A DNA stretch of 64,000 nucleotides from an uncultured Eubacteriales bacterium (GTDB taxonomy: Bacteria; Bacillota; Clostridia; Oscillospirales; Acutalibacteraceae): positions 89,150-153,149 of the forward strand of contig ONFG01000011.1 of assembly GCA_900317025.1 (NCBI GenBank), in the 5' to 3' direction. Below, one piece after another: positions 26,788 through 35,287 of this stretch (the stretch's first letter is position 1; each line of letters begins with the position of its first letter). The position numbers and the translations under genes were made by a program. Under the pieces are notes generated by a model that did no database searches, was not told the DNA's origin, and saw nothing but the letters and a program-made list of their open reading frames with translations.

Positions 26788-28314
26788 TTACCTGTTCCAG
26801 TATTTTCTGTCGAGGCTGCGGTATTGAACGGCTTCGGCGACGTGCTCTGATCTTATCCGATCGCTGCCTTCAAGGTCGGCGATCGTTCTCGCGACCTTGA
26901 GTATCTTGCTGTAGGCGCGCGACGAAAGCCCCATCTTGTCAAACGCCTTTTGCAAAAGCGAATCAGCCCGGCTGTCGAGAACGCAGAACTCGTGAAGGTC
27001 GCCCGAGGGTATCCGGGCGTTCGCAGTGATGTTCCGCCCTTCAAAGCGCTCCGCCTGGAGCCTTCGCGCCTTGTTCACGCGCTCGCGTATCTTCTCGGAG
27101 GACTCCGCCGGCGCTGCGCTCGAAAGCTCTTCGTAGTGAACGGCAGGCACCTCGACGTGGATATCTATCCTATCGAGCAGAGGCCCCGAAATCTTGTTGA
27201 GATACCGGCTGACGGCAGCCGGCGAGCAGGTGCATTTGCGGATACCCGTCCCGTAATACCCGCACGGGCATGGGTTCATGGCGCAAACGAGCGTCACGCT
27301 GCACGGGTAGGAAAGCGTCCCGCTGACTCTCGCTATCGTTACTACGCCGTCCTCCAGCGGCTGGCGCAGCACCTCCATCGTCTGGCGCGTGAACTCGGGG
27401 AACTCGTCAAGGAAAAGCACGCCGTTGTGGGCAAGCGATATCTCGCCCGGGCGCGGAGTTGTGCCGCCGCCCGCAAGCCCCATCGGAGAGATCGTGTGGT
27501 GAGGCGCGCGGAATGGACGCCTGTCGATAAGCGAAACGCCGCTCGGGATATTGCCGGCGATGGAGTGTATTTTCGTCGTCTCGATCATCTCTTCAAACGT
27601 CATGTCGGGGAGTATCGTCGGGATACGCTGCGCAAGCATACTTTTTCCCGATCCGGGAGGGCCTACGAGCAGGATATTATGGCTGCCCGCGGCGGCGATC
27701 TCGATCGCGCGCTTCGCCTCGTACTGCCCCTTCACCTGCGAAAAATCGACATTGAAGCCGCCGATCGTCGTGGTAAGCTCCTCGGGATCCGCCTTTTCGA
27801 TGGCAGCCTGACCGGTGAGGTGGCGGTAAAGCGCCATCACGTCCTTTGTGGGGTAAACGTCGATGCCCTTCACAACGGCAGCCTCCGCCCTGTTGTCATA
27901 CGGCACAAAAATGCGCTTAAAGCCGAGCTTCTGCGCCTCGATCGTCATCGGCAGAACGCCGTTTACGGAGTTGACGCTTCCCGAAAGCGAAAGCTCTCCG
28001 ATAAAGACGGCGTCGTCGGTCTCGGCGGCAAGCTGACCCGAGAGCTTTAAAAGCGCGGCAAGGATAGGCAGATCGTAAAGCGGACCGACCTTCTTAATGT
28101 CAGCGGGAGCAAGGTTCACGGTTATATGCCCCAGCGGGAAATCGAATCCGCAGTTTCTCATCGCCGAGCGCACGCGGTCTCTCGACTCCTTCACCGCCGC
28201 ATCGGGAAGCCCCACAACGTCAAAGGCAGGAAGCCCCTGCGAAAAAGCCGCCTCGACCTCGACCTTGTACGCCTCTATCCCCCGAAGCCCCATTCCGTTT
28301 ATTCTTTCAACCAT
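26788..28314 (-). CDS. comM: ComM/YifB-family Mg-chelatase-like AAA+ ATPase
   Basis: A 508-residue AAA+ protein. In naturally competent bacteria ComM is a hexameric helicase promoting branch migration during recombination of incoming DNA; its role in Clostridia is less clear. Seen: the N-terminal Lon-like domain (GLRGIEAYKVEVEAAFSQGLPAFDVVGLPD), Walker A GPPGSGKS near 220, Walker B NGVLFLDEFPEF near 297, and the C-terminal domain with SSRAYSKILKVARTIADLE. Cysteines CAMNPCPCGYYG and CTCSP form a zinc-finger-like segment near 345-370. ATG at 28314 follows AAGGAG; upstream in-frame codons are not needed. Confidence 0.92.
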   Translation of the reverse strand: MVERINGMGLRGIEAYKVEVEAAFSQGLPAFDVVGLPDAAVKESRDRVRSAMRNCGFDFPLGHITVNLAPADIKKVGPLYDLPILAALLKLSGQLAAETDDAVFIGELSLSGSVNSVNGVLPMTIEAQKLGFKRIFVPYDNRAEAAVVKGIDVYPTKDVMALYRHLTGQAAIEKADPEELTTTIGGFNVDFSQVKGQYEAKRAIEIAAAGSHNILLVGPPGSGKSMLAQRIPTILPDMTFEEMIETTKIHSIAGNIPSGVSLIDRRPFRAPHHTISPMGLAGGGTTPRPGEISLAHNGVLFLDEFPEFTRQTMEVLRQPLEDGVVTIARVSGTLSYPCSVTLVCAMNPCPCGYYGTGIRKCTCSPAAVSRYLNKISGPLLDRIDIHVEVPAVHYEELSSAAPAESSEKIRERVNKARRLQAERFEGRNITANARIPSGDLHEFCVLDSRADSLLQKAFDKMGLSSRAYSKILKVARTIADLEGSDRIRSEHVAEAVQYRSLDRKYWNR

Positions 28315-28441
28315 GCAAGCTCGCCGCTCCTTCCCGAAGTGCAGAGACACTCCCTGCACCAACACTTTTTTACAAGCTTATTATAATATATTTTCCCCCG
28401 GATTTCCATATATAACGAGGATTTTTTTATCAGAGAGCCGC

Positions 28442-28474
28442 AAAAAAGCTCCCCCGCAAAAGCGAAGGAGCTTT
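28442..28474 (-). terminator. gap terminator
   Basis: Minus strand AAAGCTCC, loop, GGAGCTTTTTT, about 22 bases after the gap stop. Confidence 0.85.
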
Positions 28475-28495
28475 GTGTTTTGGATCAGATCAAGA

Positions 28496-29530
28496 TTACA
28501 GCTCAGCGAAGTACTTGATAGTTCTAACCATCTGGCTTGTGTAGCTGTTCTCGTTGTCGTACCAGGATACTACCTGAACCTCGTAGAGGTCGTCAGCGAT
28601 CTTGGAAACCATTGTCTGTGTAGCGTCGAAGAGAGAACCGAATCTCATGCCGATAACGTCGCTCGATACGATCGGATCCTCGTTGTAGCCGAAGGACTCG
28701 GAAGCAGCAGCCTTCATAGCAGCGTTGATGCCGTCAACTGTTACGTCAGCGCCCTTAACAACTGCTGTAAGAATAGTTGTGGAGCCTGTCGGAACCGGAA
28801 CACGCTGTGCGGAGCCGATGAGCTTGCCGTTGAGCTCGGGAATTACAAGGCCGATTGCCTTTGCAGCACCCGTGGAGTTCGGAACGATGTTAGCAGCGCC
28901 TGCTCTTGCTCTTCTGAGGTCGCCCTTTCTGTGGGGACCGTCAAGGATCATCTGATCGCCTGTGTAAGCGTGGATCGTGCTCATGATACCGCTCTGGATC
29001 GGAGCGTAGTCGTTGAGAGCCTTAGCCATCGGAGCGAGGCAGTTCGTTGTGCAGGAAGCAGCGGAGATGATCGTATCGTCAGCTGTGAGAGTATTCTCGT
29101 TAACGCTGTAAACGATAGTCTTAAGATCCTTGCCTGCCGGTGCAGAGATAACGACCTTCTTTGCGCCTGCGTCGATGTGAGCCTGAGACTTGTCCTTCGA
29201 GCAGTAGAAACCTGTGCACTCGAGAACTACGTCAACGCCGATCTCGCCCCAGGGGAGCTCTGCTGCGTTAGCCTTTGCGTAGATTGTAAGAGTCTTGCCG
29301 TCTACTGTGATCGTGCCAGCCTCGTCGTCAGCCTCAACTGTGTGAGCATTCTGACCGATAACGCCGCAATAGCCGCCCTGTGCTGTGTCATACTTGAGAA
29401 GGTTAGCGAGCATGGAAGGCTTTGTAAGGTCGTTGATAGCAACTACCTCGTAGCCCTCTGCGCCGAACATCTGACGGAAAGCAAGACGACCGATACGGCC
29501 GAAACCATTAATTGCAACTTTTACTGCCAT
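28496..29530 (-). CDS. gap: Glyceraldehyde-3-phosphate dehydrogenase (glycolytic)
   Basis: A 344-residue NAD-dependent GAPDH. Seen: [17 protein letters not shown] at the N-terminus (NAD fold) and the catalytic [12 protein letters not shown] motif near residue 155. Length and domains are normal. It is monocistronic with its own promoter and terminator. It does not sit with pgk or tpi here, which is less usual but not rare. Codon use looks strongly biased to ACC/AAC/CTC-type codons, as expected for a highly expressed gene. Confidence 0.97.
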   Translation of the reverse strand: MAVKVAINGFGRIGRLAFRQMFGAEGYEVVAINDLTKPSMLANLLKYDTAQGGYCGVIGQNAHTVEADDEAGTITVDGKTLTIYAKANAAELPWGEIGVDVVLECTGFYCSKDKSQAHIDAGAKKVVISAPAGKDLKTIVYSVNENTLTADDTIISAASCTTNCLAPMAKALNDYAPIQSGIMSTIHAYTGDQMILDGPHRKGDLRRARAGAANIVPNSTGAAKAIGLVIPELNGKLIGSAQRVPVPTGSTTILTAVVKGADVTVDGINAAMKAAASESFGYNEDPIVSSDVIGMRFGSLFDATQTMVSKIADDLYEVQVVSWYDNENSYTSQMVRTIKYFAEL

Positions 29531-29594
29531 TGGATTTATCCTCCTAAAATTAAAAATTGATTAATTCAAAAAACTATCAAATAGTTCATTAACT

Positions 29595-29623
29595 ATTTTA
29601 TCCTATTTTTGCAAAATTTACAA
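29595..29623 (-). promoter_or_regulatory. gap promoter
   Basis: Minus strand TTGTAA (29618-29623), 17-base spacer, TAAAAT (29595-29600); leader of about 60 bases ending in AGGAGG. Confidence 0.75.
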
Positions 29624-29747
29624 GTGCTTTATGAAAATTTGTTGTAGAATAATAAGCAGATTTTTTAAAATTTACCTTTTGTTAAAAATTCAATATCAGT
29701 ATCAACAACTTTTTTATAAATTAATATTTAATTTTCCGACAGGCATA

Positions 29748-29776
29748 TTGACAAAACGGCTGATTACAGATAAAAT
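29748..29776 (+). promoter_or_regulatory. Strong plus-strand promoter with no protein gene behind it
   Basis: TTGACA (29748-29753), 17-base spacer, TAAAAT (29771-29776). It points away from gap and lies about 460 bases before rny, with two hairpins ending in T runs in between, so it probably drives a short RNA. Confidence 0.75.
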
Positions 29777-29782
29777 ATTATA

Positions 29783-29863
29783 TGGATATCGTGGGAATAT
29801 GTTCGTTTCACGGTCTCCGCAGGCGCTCGGCTTGCATAAAGGCATTTGCCTGCGCTTATTTTT
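29783..29863 (+). ncRNA. Candidate small RNA of about 80 nt
   Basis: Begins six or seven bases after the -10 box and ends in a stem CGCAGGC (29818-29824)/GCCTGCG (29848-29854) followed by CTTATTTTT. No start codon with a ribosome site is present. I do not recognise the family; it is not SRP RNA, tmRNA or a tRNA. Confidence 0.45.
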
Positions 29864-30067
29864 GATGATCGGACTCACAGTGCCGTTTCTATATTATGTA
29901 AATTCATTTTGGATCTCACAGTTTTATTGTTTTTAACACAATTATTGTCTTGTATTTATTGAGGAATAATGCCCTTTGCAGTTCGTGAAATGCGGGGCTT
30001 GAGAGATATTTCATCATATAAACGATACTTAAAAAGTGTTTCGGAAAATAATACGATCGTGATTCGA

Positions 30068-30092
30068 AGCGGGTGTACCGCTCCGTTTTTTT
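30068..30092 (+). terminator. Second plus-strand terminator upstream of rny
   Basis: AGCGG, 5-base loop, CCGCT then CCG and seven T. It separates the upstream transcripts from rny. Before it, at about 29978-30010, is another hairpin (GCCC..GCA/TGC.GGGC). Transcripts from 29783 reading through the first hairpin, or from a weaker promoter near 29930, would stop here. The 703-base gap 29531-30233 contains these elements and no convincing protein gene. Confidence 0.65.
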
Positions 30093-30233
30093 AAGAGCGC
30101 GCCCCACCCGGCAAAGCGCCGCAGCGAATTTGCGGCAGCATACAATTGAATAAGAGACGGCCTTCGGTTTGATCTTCTTAATAATTACCGATTCAGAATT
30201 TTTAAAGATCTAACAAGGAGGTGTCAGACTACC

Positions 30234-31787
30234 ATGCAGCTATGGTTGGCAATTTTGCTTATCGTTCTCGCGGCTATCGCAAGCGGCGTTATAAGCTTTC
30301 TCGCCGGCGTCGATCACAGAAAAAAAATCGCGGAAGAGGCGATCGGTTCTGCCGAAGCCGAGGCAAGAAGGATCGTAGACGAGGCTGTTAAGGAAGCCGA
30401 GGCGAAGCAAAAGGAGTATGTCCTTGAAGGCAAGGACGAGGTCCACCGTTTCAGAAGCGAGACGGAAAAGGATCTCAACGCAAGGCGCAAGGAGGTCCAG
30501 AGGCAGGAAAGGCGCGTTCAGCAGAAGGAAGAAACGCTCGACCGCAAGATGGACAACCTTGAAAAGAAGGAAGACAATGTAGCAAAGAAGCTGAAGCAGG
30601 CAGACGAAAAGCTTGCCGAGGCGGAGTCTATCAAGAAAAGTCAGTTTGACGTGCTGGAGAAGATCTCCGGCTTTACCAAGGAGCAGGCGAAGGATTACCT
30701 GCTCAAGAACCTCGACGGAGAGCTTACGCATGAAAAGGCTGTTCGCATCATCGACTTTGAACAGCAGCTCCACGAGGAATCGGAAAAGAGAGCGAGAAAC
30801 ATCATCTCTCTCGCGATACAGCGCTGCGCCGCAGACCATGTGGCAGAGGCCGCAGTATCGGTAGTTCCGCTGCCCAACGACGAGATGAAGGGACGTATCA
30901 TCGGCCGCGAGGGCAGAAACATAAGAGCGATCGAAACGCTCACGGGCGTCGACCTCATCATCGACGACACACCCGAGGCGATCACGCTTTCCTGCTTCGA
31001 GCCGGTAAGGCGCGAGATCGCGAGAGTCGCGCTTGAAAAGCTCATCACAGACGGGCGTATCCACCCCGCGCGCATTGAAGAGATGGTCGACAAGGCGCGC
31101 CGCGAGGTTGAGGCTATAATGAAGGCCGAGGGCGAAAGAGCCGTTCTTGAGGTCGGCGTAAACGGTATTCACCACGAGCTTGTAAAGCTCCTCGGAAGGC
31201 TCCGCTACCGCACGAGCTTCGGTCAGAACGTTCTCGAACACTCGATCGAGGTCGCGCTTCTCTCCGGCATGATCGCAAGCGAGCTTGGAATGGATCCGAC
31301 GCTTGCAAAGAGAGCAGGTCTTCTCCACGATATCGGCAAAGCGCTTGACCACGAGATCGAGGGCAGCCACGTCGAGATCGGCGTAGACGTCGCTCGCAAG
31401 TACAAAGAGAGCGAGCAGGTCATCCACGCTATCCACGCTCACCACGGCGACGTCGAGGCGAAGACGGTCGTTGCCTGTATCGTTCAGGCGGCCGACGCTA
31501 TCTCCGCCGCAAGACCCGGCGCAAGAAGAGAGAACCTCGAGAACTACATCAAGAGGCTCCAGAAGCTCGAAGAGGTCGCTTCCTCGTTTAACGGCGTAGA
31601 AAGCTGCTACGCTATCCAGGCAGGCCGTGAGATCAGAATCATGGTAAAGCCCGAGGTAGTAAACGACGAGAGAATGATCCCGCTTGCAAGAGAGATCTGC
31701 AAGAAGATCGAGACAGACCTCGATTACCCCGGTCAGGTCAAGGTAAACATAATCAGAGAGTCGAGAGCGATCGACTACGCAAAATAA
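30234..31787 (+). CDS. rny: Ribonuclease Y
   Basis: A 517-residue membrane-anchored endoribonuclease that starts mRNA decay. Residues 1-25 are a transmembrane helix ([23 protein letters not shown]), about 30-150 a long charged coiled coil ([33 protein letters not shown]), about 210-270 a KH domain ([23 protein letters not shown]), and about 330-425 the HD domain with [15 protein letters not shown] providing the metal ligands. ATG at 30234 follows AAGGAGGTG. It is the only complete plus-strand gene in the window. Frame intact. Confidence 0.97.
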   Translation: MQLWLAILLIVLAAIASGVISFLAGVDHRKKIAEEAIGSAEAEARRIVDEAVKEAEAKQKEYVLEGKDEVHRFRSETEKDLNARRKEVQRQERRVQQKEETLDRKMDNLEKKEDNVAKKLKQADEKLAEAESIKKSQFDVLEKISGFTKEQAKDYLLKNLDGELTHEKAVRIIDFEQQLHEESEKRARNIISLAIQRCAADHVAEAAVSVVPLPNDEMKGRIIGREGRNIRAIETLTGVDLIIDDTPEAITLSCFEPVRREIARVALEKLITDGRIHPARIEEMVDKARREVEAIMKAEGERAVLEVGVNGIHHELVKLLGRLRYRTSFGQNVLEHSIEVALLSGMIASELGMDPTLAKRAGLLHDIGKALDHEIEGSHVEIGVDVARKYKESEQVIHAIHAHHGDVEAKTVVACIVQAADAISAARPGARRENLENYIKRLQKLEEVASSFNGVESCYAIQAGREIRIMVKPEVVNDERMIPLAREICKKIETDLDYPGQVKVNIIRESRAIDYAK

Positions 31788-31793
31788 TCAAAA

Positions 31794-31821
31794 AACGCCG
31801 GCAATGTTATTTGCCGGCGTT
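31794..31821 (-). terminator. Hairpin with minus-strand T run (terminator of the S1 gene)
   Basis: AACGCCGGCAA, 6-base loop, TTGCCGGCGTT. The T run is on the minus strand; on the plus strand it is followed only by ATCTGT. It therefore fits the minus-strand S1-domain gene better, although it lies just after rny. Confidence 0.65.
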
Positions 31822-31926
31822 ATCTGTATAATGCAACAGGAGATGTGGTTTATGGATTACGAGTAATATATTCGTCCCGGCCTGCGATTCTGCGTTCAGG
31901 CTTACGATGACTGATTCAAATACCGC

Positions 31927-31954
31927 GCCCCGGTCCTATCGATCGGGGCTTTTT
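31927..31954 (+). terminator. Hairpin with plus-strand T run (terminator of rny)
   Basis: GCCCCG, 11-base loop, CGGGGC then TTTTT on the plus strand. It lies eight bases beyond the stop of the convergent S1 gene and would end the rny transcript. Confidence 0.7.
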
Positions 31955-31961
31955 CGCCATA

Positions 31962-32900
31962 TCACACCCGGGCGGGTTCTCCAAAGACCGTTTCGATGCG
32001 CTTTTCGCAGTTCTCCGGAGAGTAGAGGAAGCGCTCCGTTTTATTGCCAAAGAAGAAGTATTTCGGCTTTTCCGGTTTTACCTCCTCGTCGAAGGTGTCT
32101 ATCACGATAAGCTTTATCTTCATCTTCTGCGGGATCATGTTTTTTATGTAAACACTCACCCTCATGCCCGGCTTTAAGCCGTCGTGAAGCTCCGCAAGCC
32201 CCGCGAGGTTTGGCGCAAGCTCGATAAACGCTCCGTAGCTCTCAACGCTGCGAACGACCCCCGGCACCGTCTGCCCCACCTTGAAGCGTGCGGCGTTTTC
32301 CTCCCACGTTCCGAGAAGCTCCTTGTGAGAAAGGCATACCCTGCTGCCCTCGCGGCTGCGAACGACAGCTCTGATGTCCTGCCCCACTGTAAAGCGCTGC
32401 GACGGGTGCTCGATGCGCGAAACAGACATCGCGTCTATCGGCAGCAGCGAAGCGACGCCGCAGCCGATGTCGGCGAACGCTCCGAAATGCTCCAGGTGGG
32501 TTATGCGGGCGTCTATCACGTCGCCGGGAGAAAGCTTGTTTACAAAGCTCACAATGCACCTCTCCTGCGCCGCGCGGCGTGAAAGCTGCGCCTCGATAAC
32601 GCCGTCGTCCGCCTTGTATATCTGCGTCACGATGAAGCACACCGGACGGTTCACGCGCGAGATGACGGCGATATCGCGGACTCTCCCCTCTTTTATGCCG
32701 ACGGCGCCCTCCTCACGCGGGATCACACCCCGCACCGCTCCGAGGTCGACGATAAGGTCGTGAGAACTGTCGCACATCGTCACGACCGCCTCCAGGATAC
32801 GCCCCTCGTGCATAGCCTCCGTCAGCGCCGCCTGCGACGACAGCGCCGCTTTATTCTCCTCTGTGTGCAGCAATATCCCTTCCGGAAAAAAAGTATTCAT
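31962..32900 (-). CDS. S1-domain RNA-binding protein
   Basis: A 312-residue protein with three S1-type OB folds at about 28-100 (GRILEAVVTMCDSSHDLIVDLGAVRGVIPREE), 122-190 (GDVIDARITHLEHFGAFADIGCGVASLLPID) and 205-265 (GQTVPGVVRSVESYGAFIELAPNLAGLAELHD), plus a basic C-terminus. It resembles the short RpsA-like/YugI-type proteins of Clostridia, which are thought to bind RNA; a precise role is not known. ATG at 32900 follows AAAGGG. It is convergent with rny. Confidence 0.85.
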   Translation of the reverse strand: MNTFFPEGILLHTEENKAALSSQAALTEAMHEGRILEAVVTMCDSSHDLIVDLGAVRGVIPREEGAVGIKEGRVRDIAVISRVNRPVCFIVTQIYKADDGVIEAQLSRRAAQERCIVSFVNKLSPGDVIDARITHLEHFGAFADIGCGVASLLPIDAMSVSRIEHPSQRFTVGQDIRAVVRSREGSRVCLSHKELLGTWEENAARFKVGQTVPGVVRSVESYGAFIELAPNLAGLAELHDGLKPGMRVSVYIKNMIPQKMKIKLIVIDTFDEEVKPEKPKYFFFGNKTERFLYSPENCEKRIETVFGEPARV

Positions 32901-32966
32901 TTTCTTCTTCCCTTTCCTGTCAATTCATTCTGTGAATGTATATGCGAAAGGGTCACGCAAATATGC

Positions 32967-32993
32967 AAAAGCTCCCGCCTTGACGACGGGAGC
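32967..32993 (-). terminator. Terminator of the ilv-leu operon
   Basis: Minus strand GCTCCCG, 9-base loop, CGGGAGC then TTTT, 25 bases after the ilvD stop. Confidence 0.85.
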
Positions 32994-33017
32994 AATTTTT
33001 ATGGATTATTCGTTTTA

Positions 33018-34691
33018 TCAGAATTCCTCGTAGGTCTTCATAATCGCGCCCTTGGAAGCCGTGCTTACGAGCTTCGAGTAACGCGCGAGCCAGCCCGTTG
33101 TTACCTTCGGAGCGGGAGCGACGTAAGCCGCCTTTCTCTTTGCAAGCTCCTCGTCGGAAACCTCAAGGTTGATGGAAGCGTTCGGGATATCGATGCTGAT
33201 GATATCGCCCTCTTCGATGAGTCCGATCTCGCCGCCGTCTGCCGCCTCGGGGCAAACATGACCGATGGAAGCGCCTCTCGAAGCGCCGGAGAAACGTCCG
33301 TCGGTGATGAGAGCGACCGTCTTGTCGAGCTTCATACCGGCAAGCGCACTCGTCGGGTTGAGCATTTCTCTCATGCCCGGGCCGCCCTTAGGACCTTCGT
33401 AGCGGATAACTACAACGTCGCCGTCAACGATCTCGGAATTATAGATAGCCTTGATCGCCTCGTCTTCGCTGTTGAAAACTCTTGCAGGGCCCTTGTGAAC
33501 GAGCATCTCGGGAGCTACCGCGCTTCTCTTTACTACGCAGCCGTCCTTTGCGATGTTGCCCCAGAGAATCTGGATACCGCCCGTCTCGCTGTAGGGAGCG
33601 TCGATCGTCTTGATCGAGTTTGTGTCCTTAACGTAAGCGCCCTCGATGTTCTCGCCGACGGTCTTGCCCGTTGCGGTAATGAGCGAGAGGTCGATAAGAC
33701 CCTTCTTCGCAAGCTCCGCCTGAACTGCGGGAACGCCGCCTGCCGCGTCGAGATCCTGGATATGCGTCGGACCTGCCGGAGCGAGGTGGCAGAGGTTCGG
33801 CGTCTTTGCGCTCATCTCGTTGAACACCTTGAGGTCGAGCGGGATACCCGCCTCGTTTGCGATAGCGAGCAGGTGAAGCACGCTGTTGGACGAGCAGCCG
33901 AGAGCCATATCGCACGCAAGCGCGTTGCGGATAGACTTCTCGGTGATGATGTCTCTCGTCTTTATGTCCTTCTCGACAAGGTTCATGATAGCCATGCCGG
34001 CGTGCTTGGCGAGCATGATTCGCTTCGACGAAACAGCCGGGATAGTGCCGTTGCCGGGCAGCGCGATGCCGAGCGATTCGCACAGGCAGTTCATCGAGTT
34101 TGCCGTGTACATTCCGGCACATGAGCCGCAGCCGGGGCATACGCCCTGCTCACACTCGGTGAGCTTCTTCTCGTCGATGAGGCCTGCCTTGTAGGAGCCT
34201 ACCGCCTCGAACATCTTAGACAGGGAAACCTCGTCGCCATCGTATACGCCCGCAAGCATCGGGCCTCCGCTGCATACTACAGCGGGAATATTGAGCCTTG
34301 CCGCGCCCATAACCATGCCGGGGACGATCTTGTCGCAGTTCGGGATAAGAACGAGGCCGTCGAACGCGTGAGCCTGAGCCATCGTCTCAACAGAGTCCGC
34401 GATAAGCTCTCTCGACGGAAGCGAATACTTCATGCCGAGGTGACCCATTGCGATGCCGTCGCAAACGCCGATAGCCGGGACCATGATCGGAGTACCGCCT
34501 GCAAGACGAACGCCAGCCTTTACAGCCTCGGCGATCTTGTCGAGGTGGATATGACCGGGAACGATCTCGCTGTGAGCCGAAACTACGCCGATAAGCGGAC
34601 GGTCAAGCTCTTCCTTTGTATAACCCATCGCGTAGAAAAGGCTTCTGTTCGGAGCACGCTCTACGCCCTTTGTAACGTTATCACTTCTCAT
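33018..34691 (-). CDS. ilvD: Dihydroxy-acid dehydratase
   Basis: Dehydrates the dihydroxy acids of valine and isoleucine synthesis. The 557-residue protein has the Fe-S ligand motifs [10 protein letters not shown] (about 118-127) and [22 protein letters not shown] (about 185-206), and the C-terminal [21 protein letters not shown] (about 467-487). ATG at 34691 follows AAAGGAG. Last gene of the operon. The preceding enzyme, ketol-acid reductoisomerase (ilvC), is not in the window. Confidence 0.96.
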   Translation of the reverse strand: MRSDNVTKGVERAPNRSLFYAMGYTKEELDRPLIGVVSAHSEIVPGHIHLDKIAEAVKAGVRLAGGTPIMVPAIGVCDGIAMGHLGMKYSLPSRELIADSVETMAQAHAFDGLVLIPNCDKIVPGMVMGAARLNIPAVVCSGGPMLAGVYDGDEVSLSKMFEAVGSYKAGLIDEKKLTECEQGVCPGCGSCAGMYTANSMNCLCESLGIALPGNGTIPAVSSKRIMLAKHAGMAIMNLVEKDIKTRDIITEKSIRNALACDMALGCSSNSVLHLLAIANEAGIPLDLKVFNEMSAKTPNLCHLAPAGPTHIQDLDAAGGVPAVQAELAKKGLIDLSLITATGKTVGENIEGAYVKDTNSIKTIDAPYSETGGIQILWGNIAKDGCVVKRSAVAPEMLVHKGPARVFNSEDEAIKAIYNSEIVDGDVVVIRYEGPKGGPGMREMLNPTSALAGMKLDKTVALITDGRFSGASRGASIGHVCPEAADGGEIGLIEEGDIISIDIPNASINLEVSDEELAKRKAAYVAPAPKVTTGWLARYSKLVSTASKGAIMKTYEEF

Positions 34692-34774
34692 TTTAAACAA
34701 CTCCTTTTCCTAAAATCAGGCGGAGAGAATCAGCTTTCGTGAAGCGGCTCTCTCCGCCTGCATATATGCGGATA

Positions 34775-35272
34775 TTACTTTGTCATCTTTACCTTGCCGC
34801 GCTGGAGAGCCGTTGCGCCCGTGCGGCACATCTCAAGGATCGTGTAGGGCTTGAGGTTTTCGATGTAGGAGTCAAGCTTGATCGGCTTGCCCGTAAGCTC
34901 GAATACCATGCTGCCGTCGGATACGTCGATGATCTTTGCCTTGTAGATCGTCGCAAGCTCGAGCAGGCTGCTTCTGATGTGCTCGTTTGCGGCTACCTTT
35001 ACGAGAAGCAGCTCTCTGACGAGGCTGTCGTTCGGGTCGATCTCAAACATACCCTCATACTCGTAAAGCTTCTTCGTCTGGTTGACGATCTGCTTTACCT
35101 CCTCTTCGTTGCCCGTCATGGCGATCGTAACTCTCGACAGCGTGCTGTCGTTCGTTGCGGAGACGGTCAGGCTGTCGATGTTGAAGCCTCTCTGACGGAA
35201 GAGAGAAGCGATTCTTGTGAGCACACCTTCGTGGTTATCCACGAGAATGCTTAAATAGGTTTTCTTTTTCAT
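34775..35272 (-). CDS. ilvN: Acetolactate synthase, small regulatory subunit
   Basis: A 165-residue subunit that confers valine feedback control on the large subunit. The N-terminal ACT domain (YLSILVDNHEGVLTRIASLFRQRGFNIDSL, about 5-34) and the ELLLVKVAA segment near 87 are typical. It starts 15 bases after the ilvB stop. Intact, in contrast with its partner ilvB. Confidence 0.95.
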   Translation of the reverse strand: MKKKTYLSILVDNHEGVLTRIASLFRQRGFNIDSLTVSATNDSTLSRVTIAMTGNEEEVKQIVNQTKKLYEYEGMFEIDPNDSLVRELLLVKVAANEHIRSSLLELATIYKAKIIDVSDGSMVFELTGKPIKLDSYIENLKPYTILEMCRTGATALQRGKVKMTK

Positions 35273-35287
35273 TGCCTGCTGCCCCCC

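Noticed and set aside
29916-30107. 63-residue minus-strand open frame near rny
   Set aside because: No ribosome site; it overlaps the structured RNA region and its terminator.
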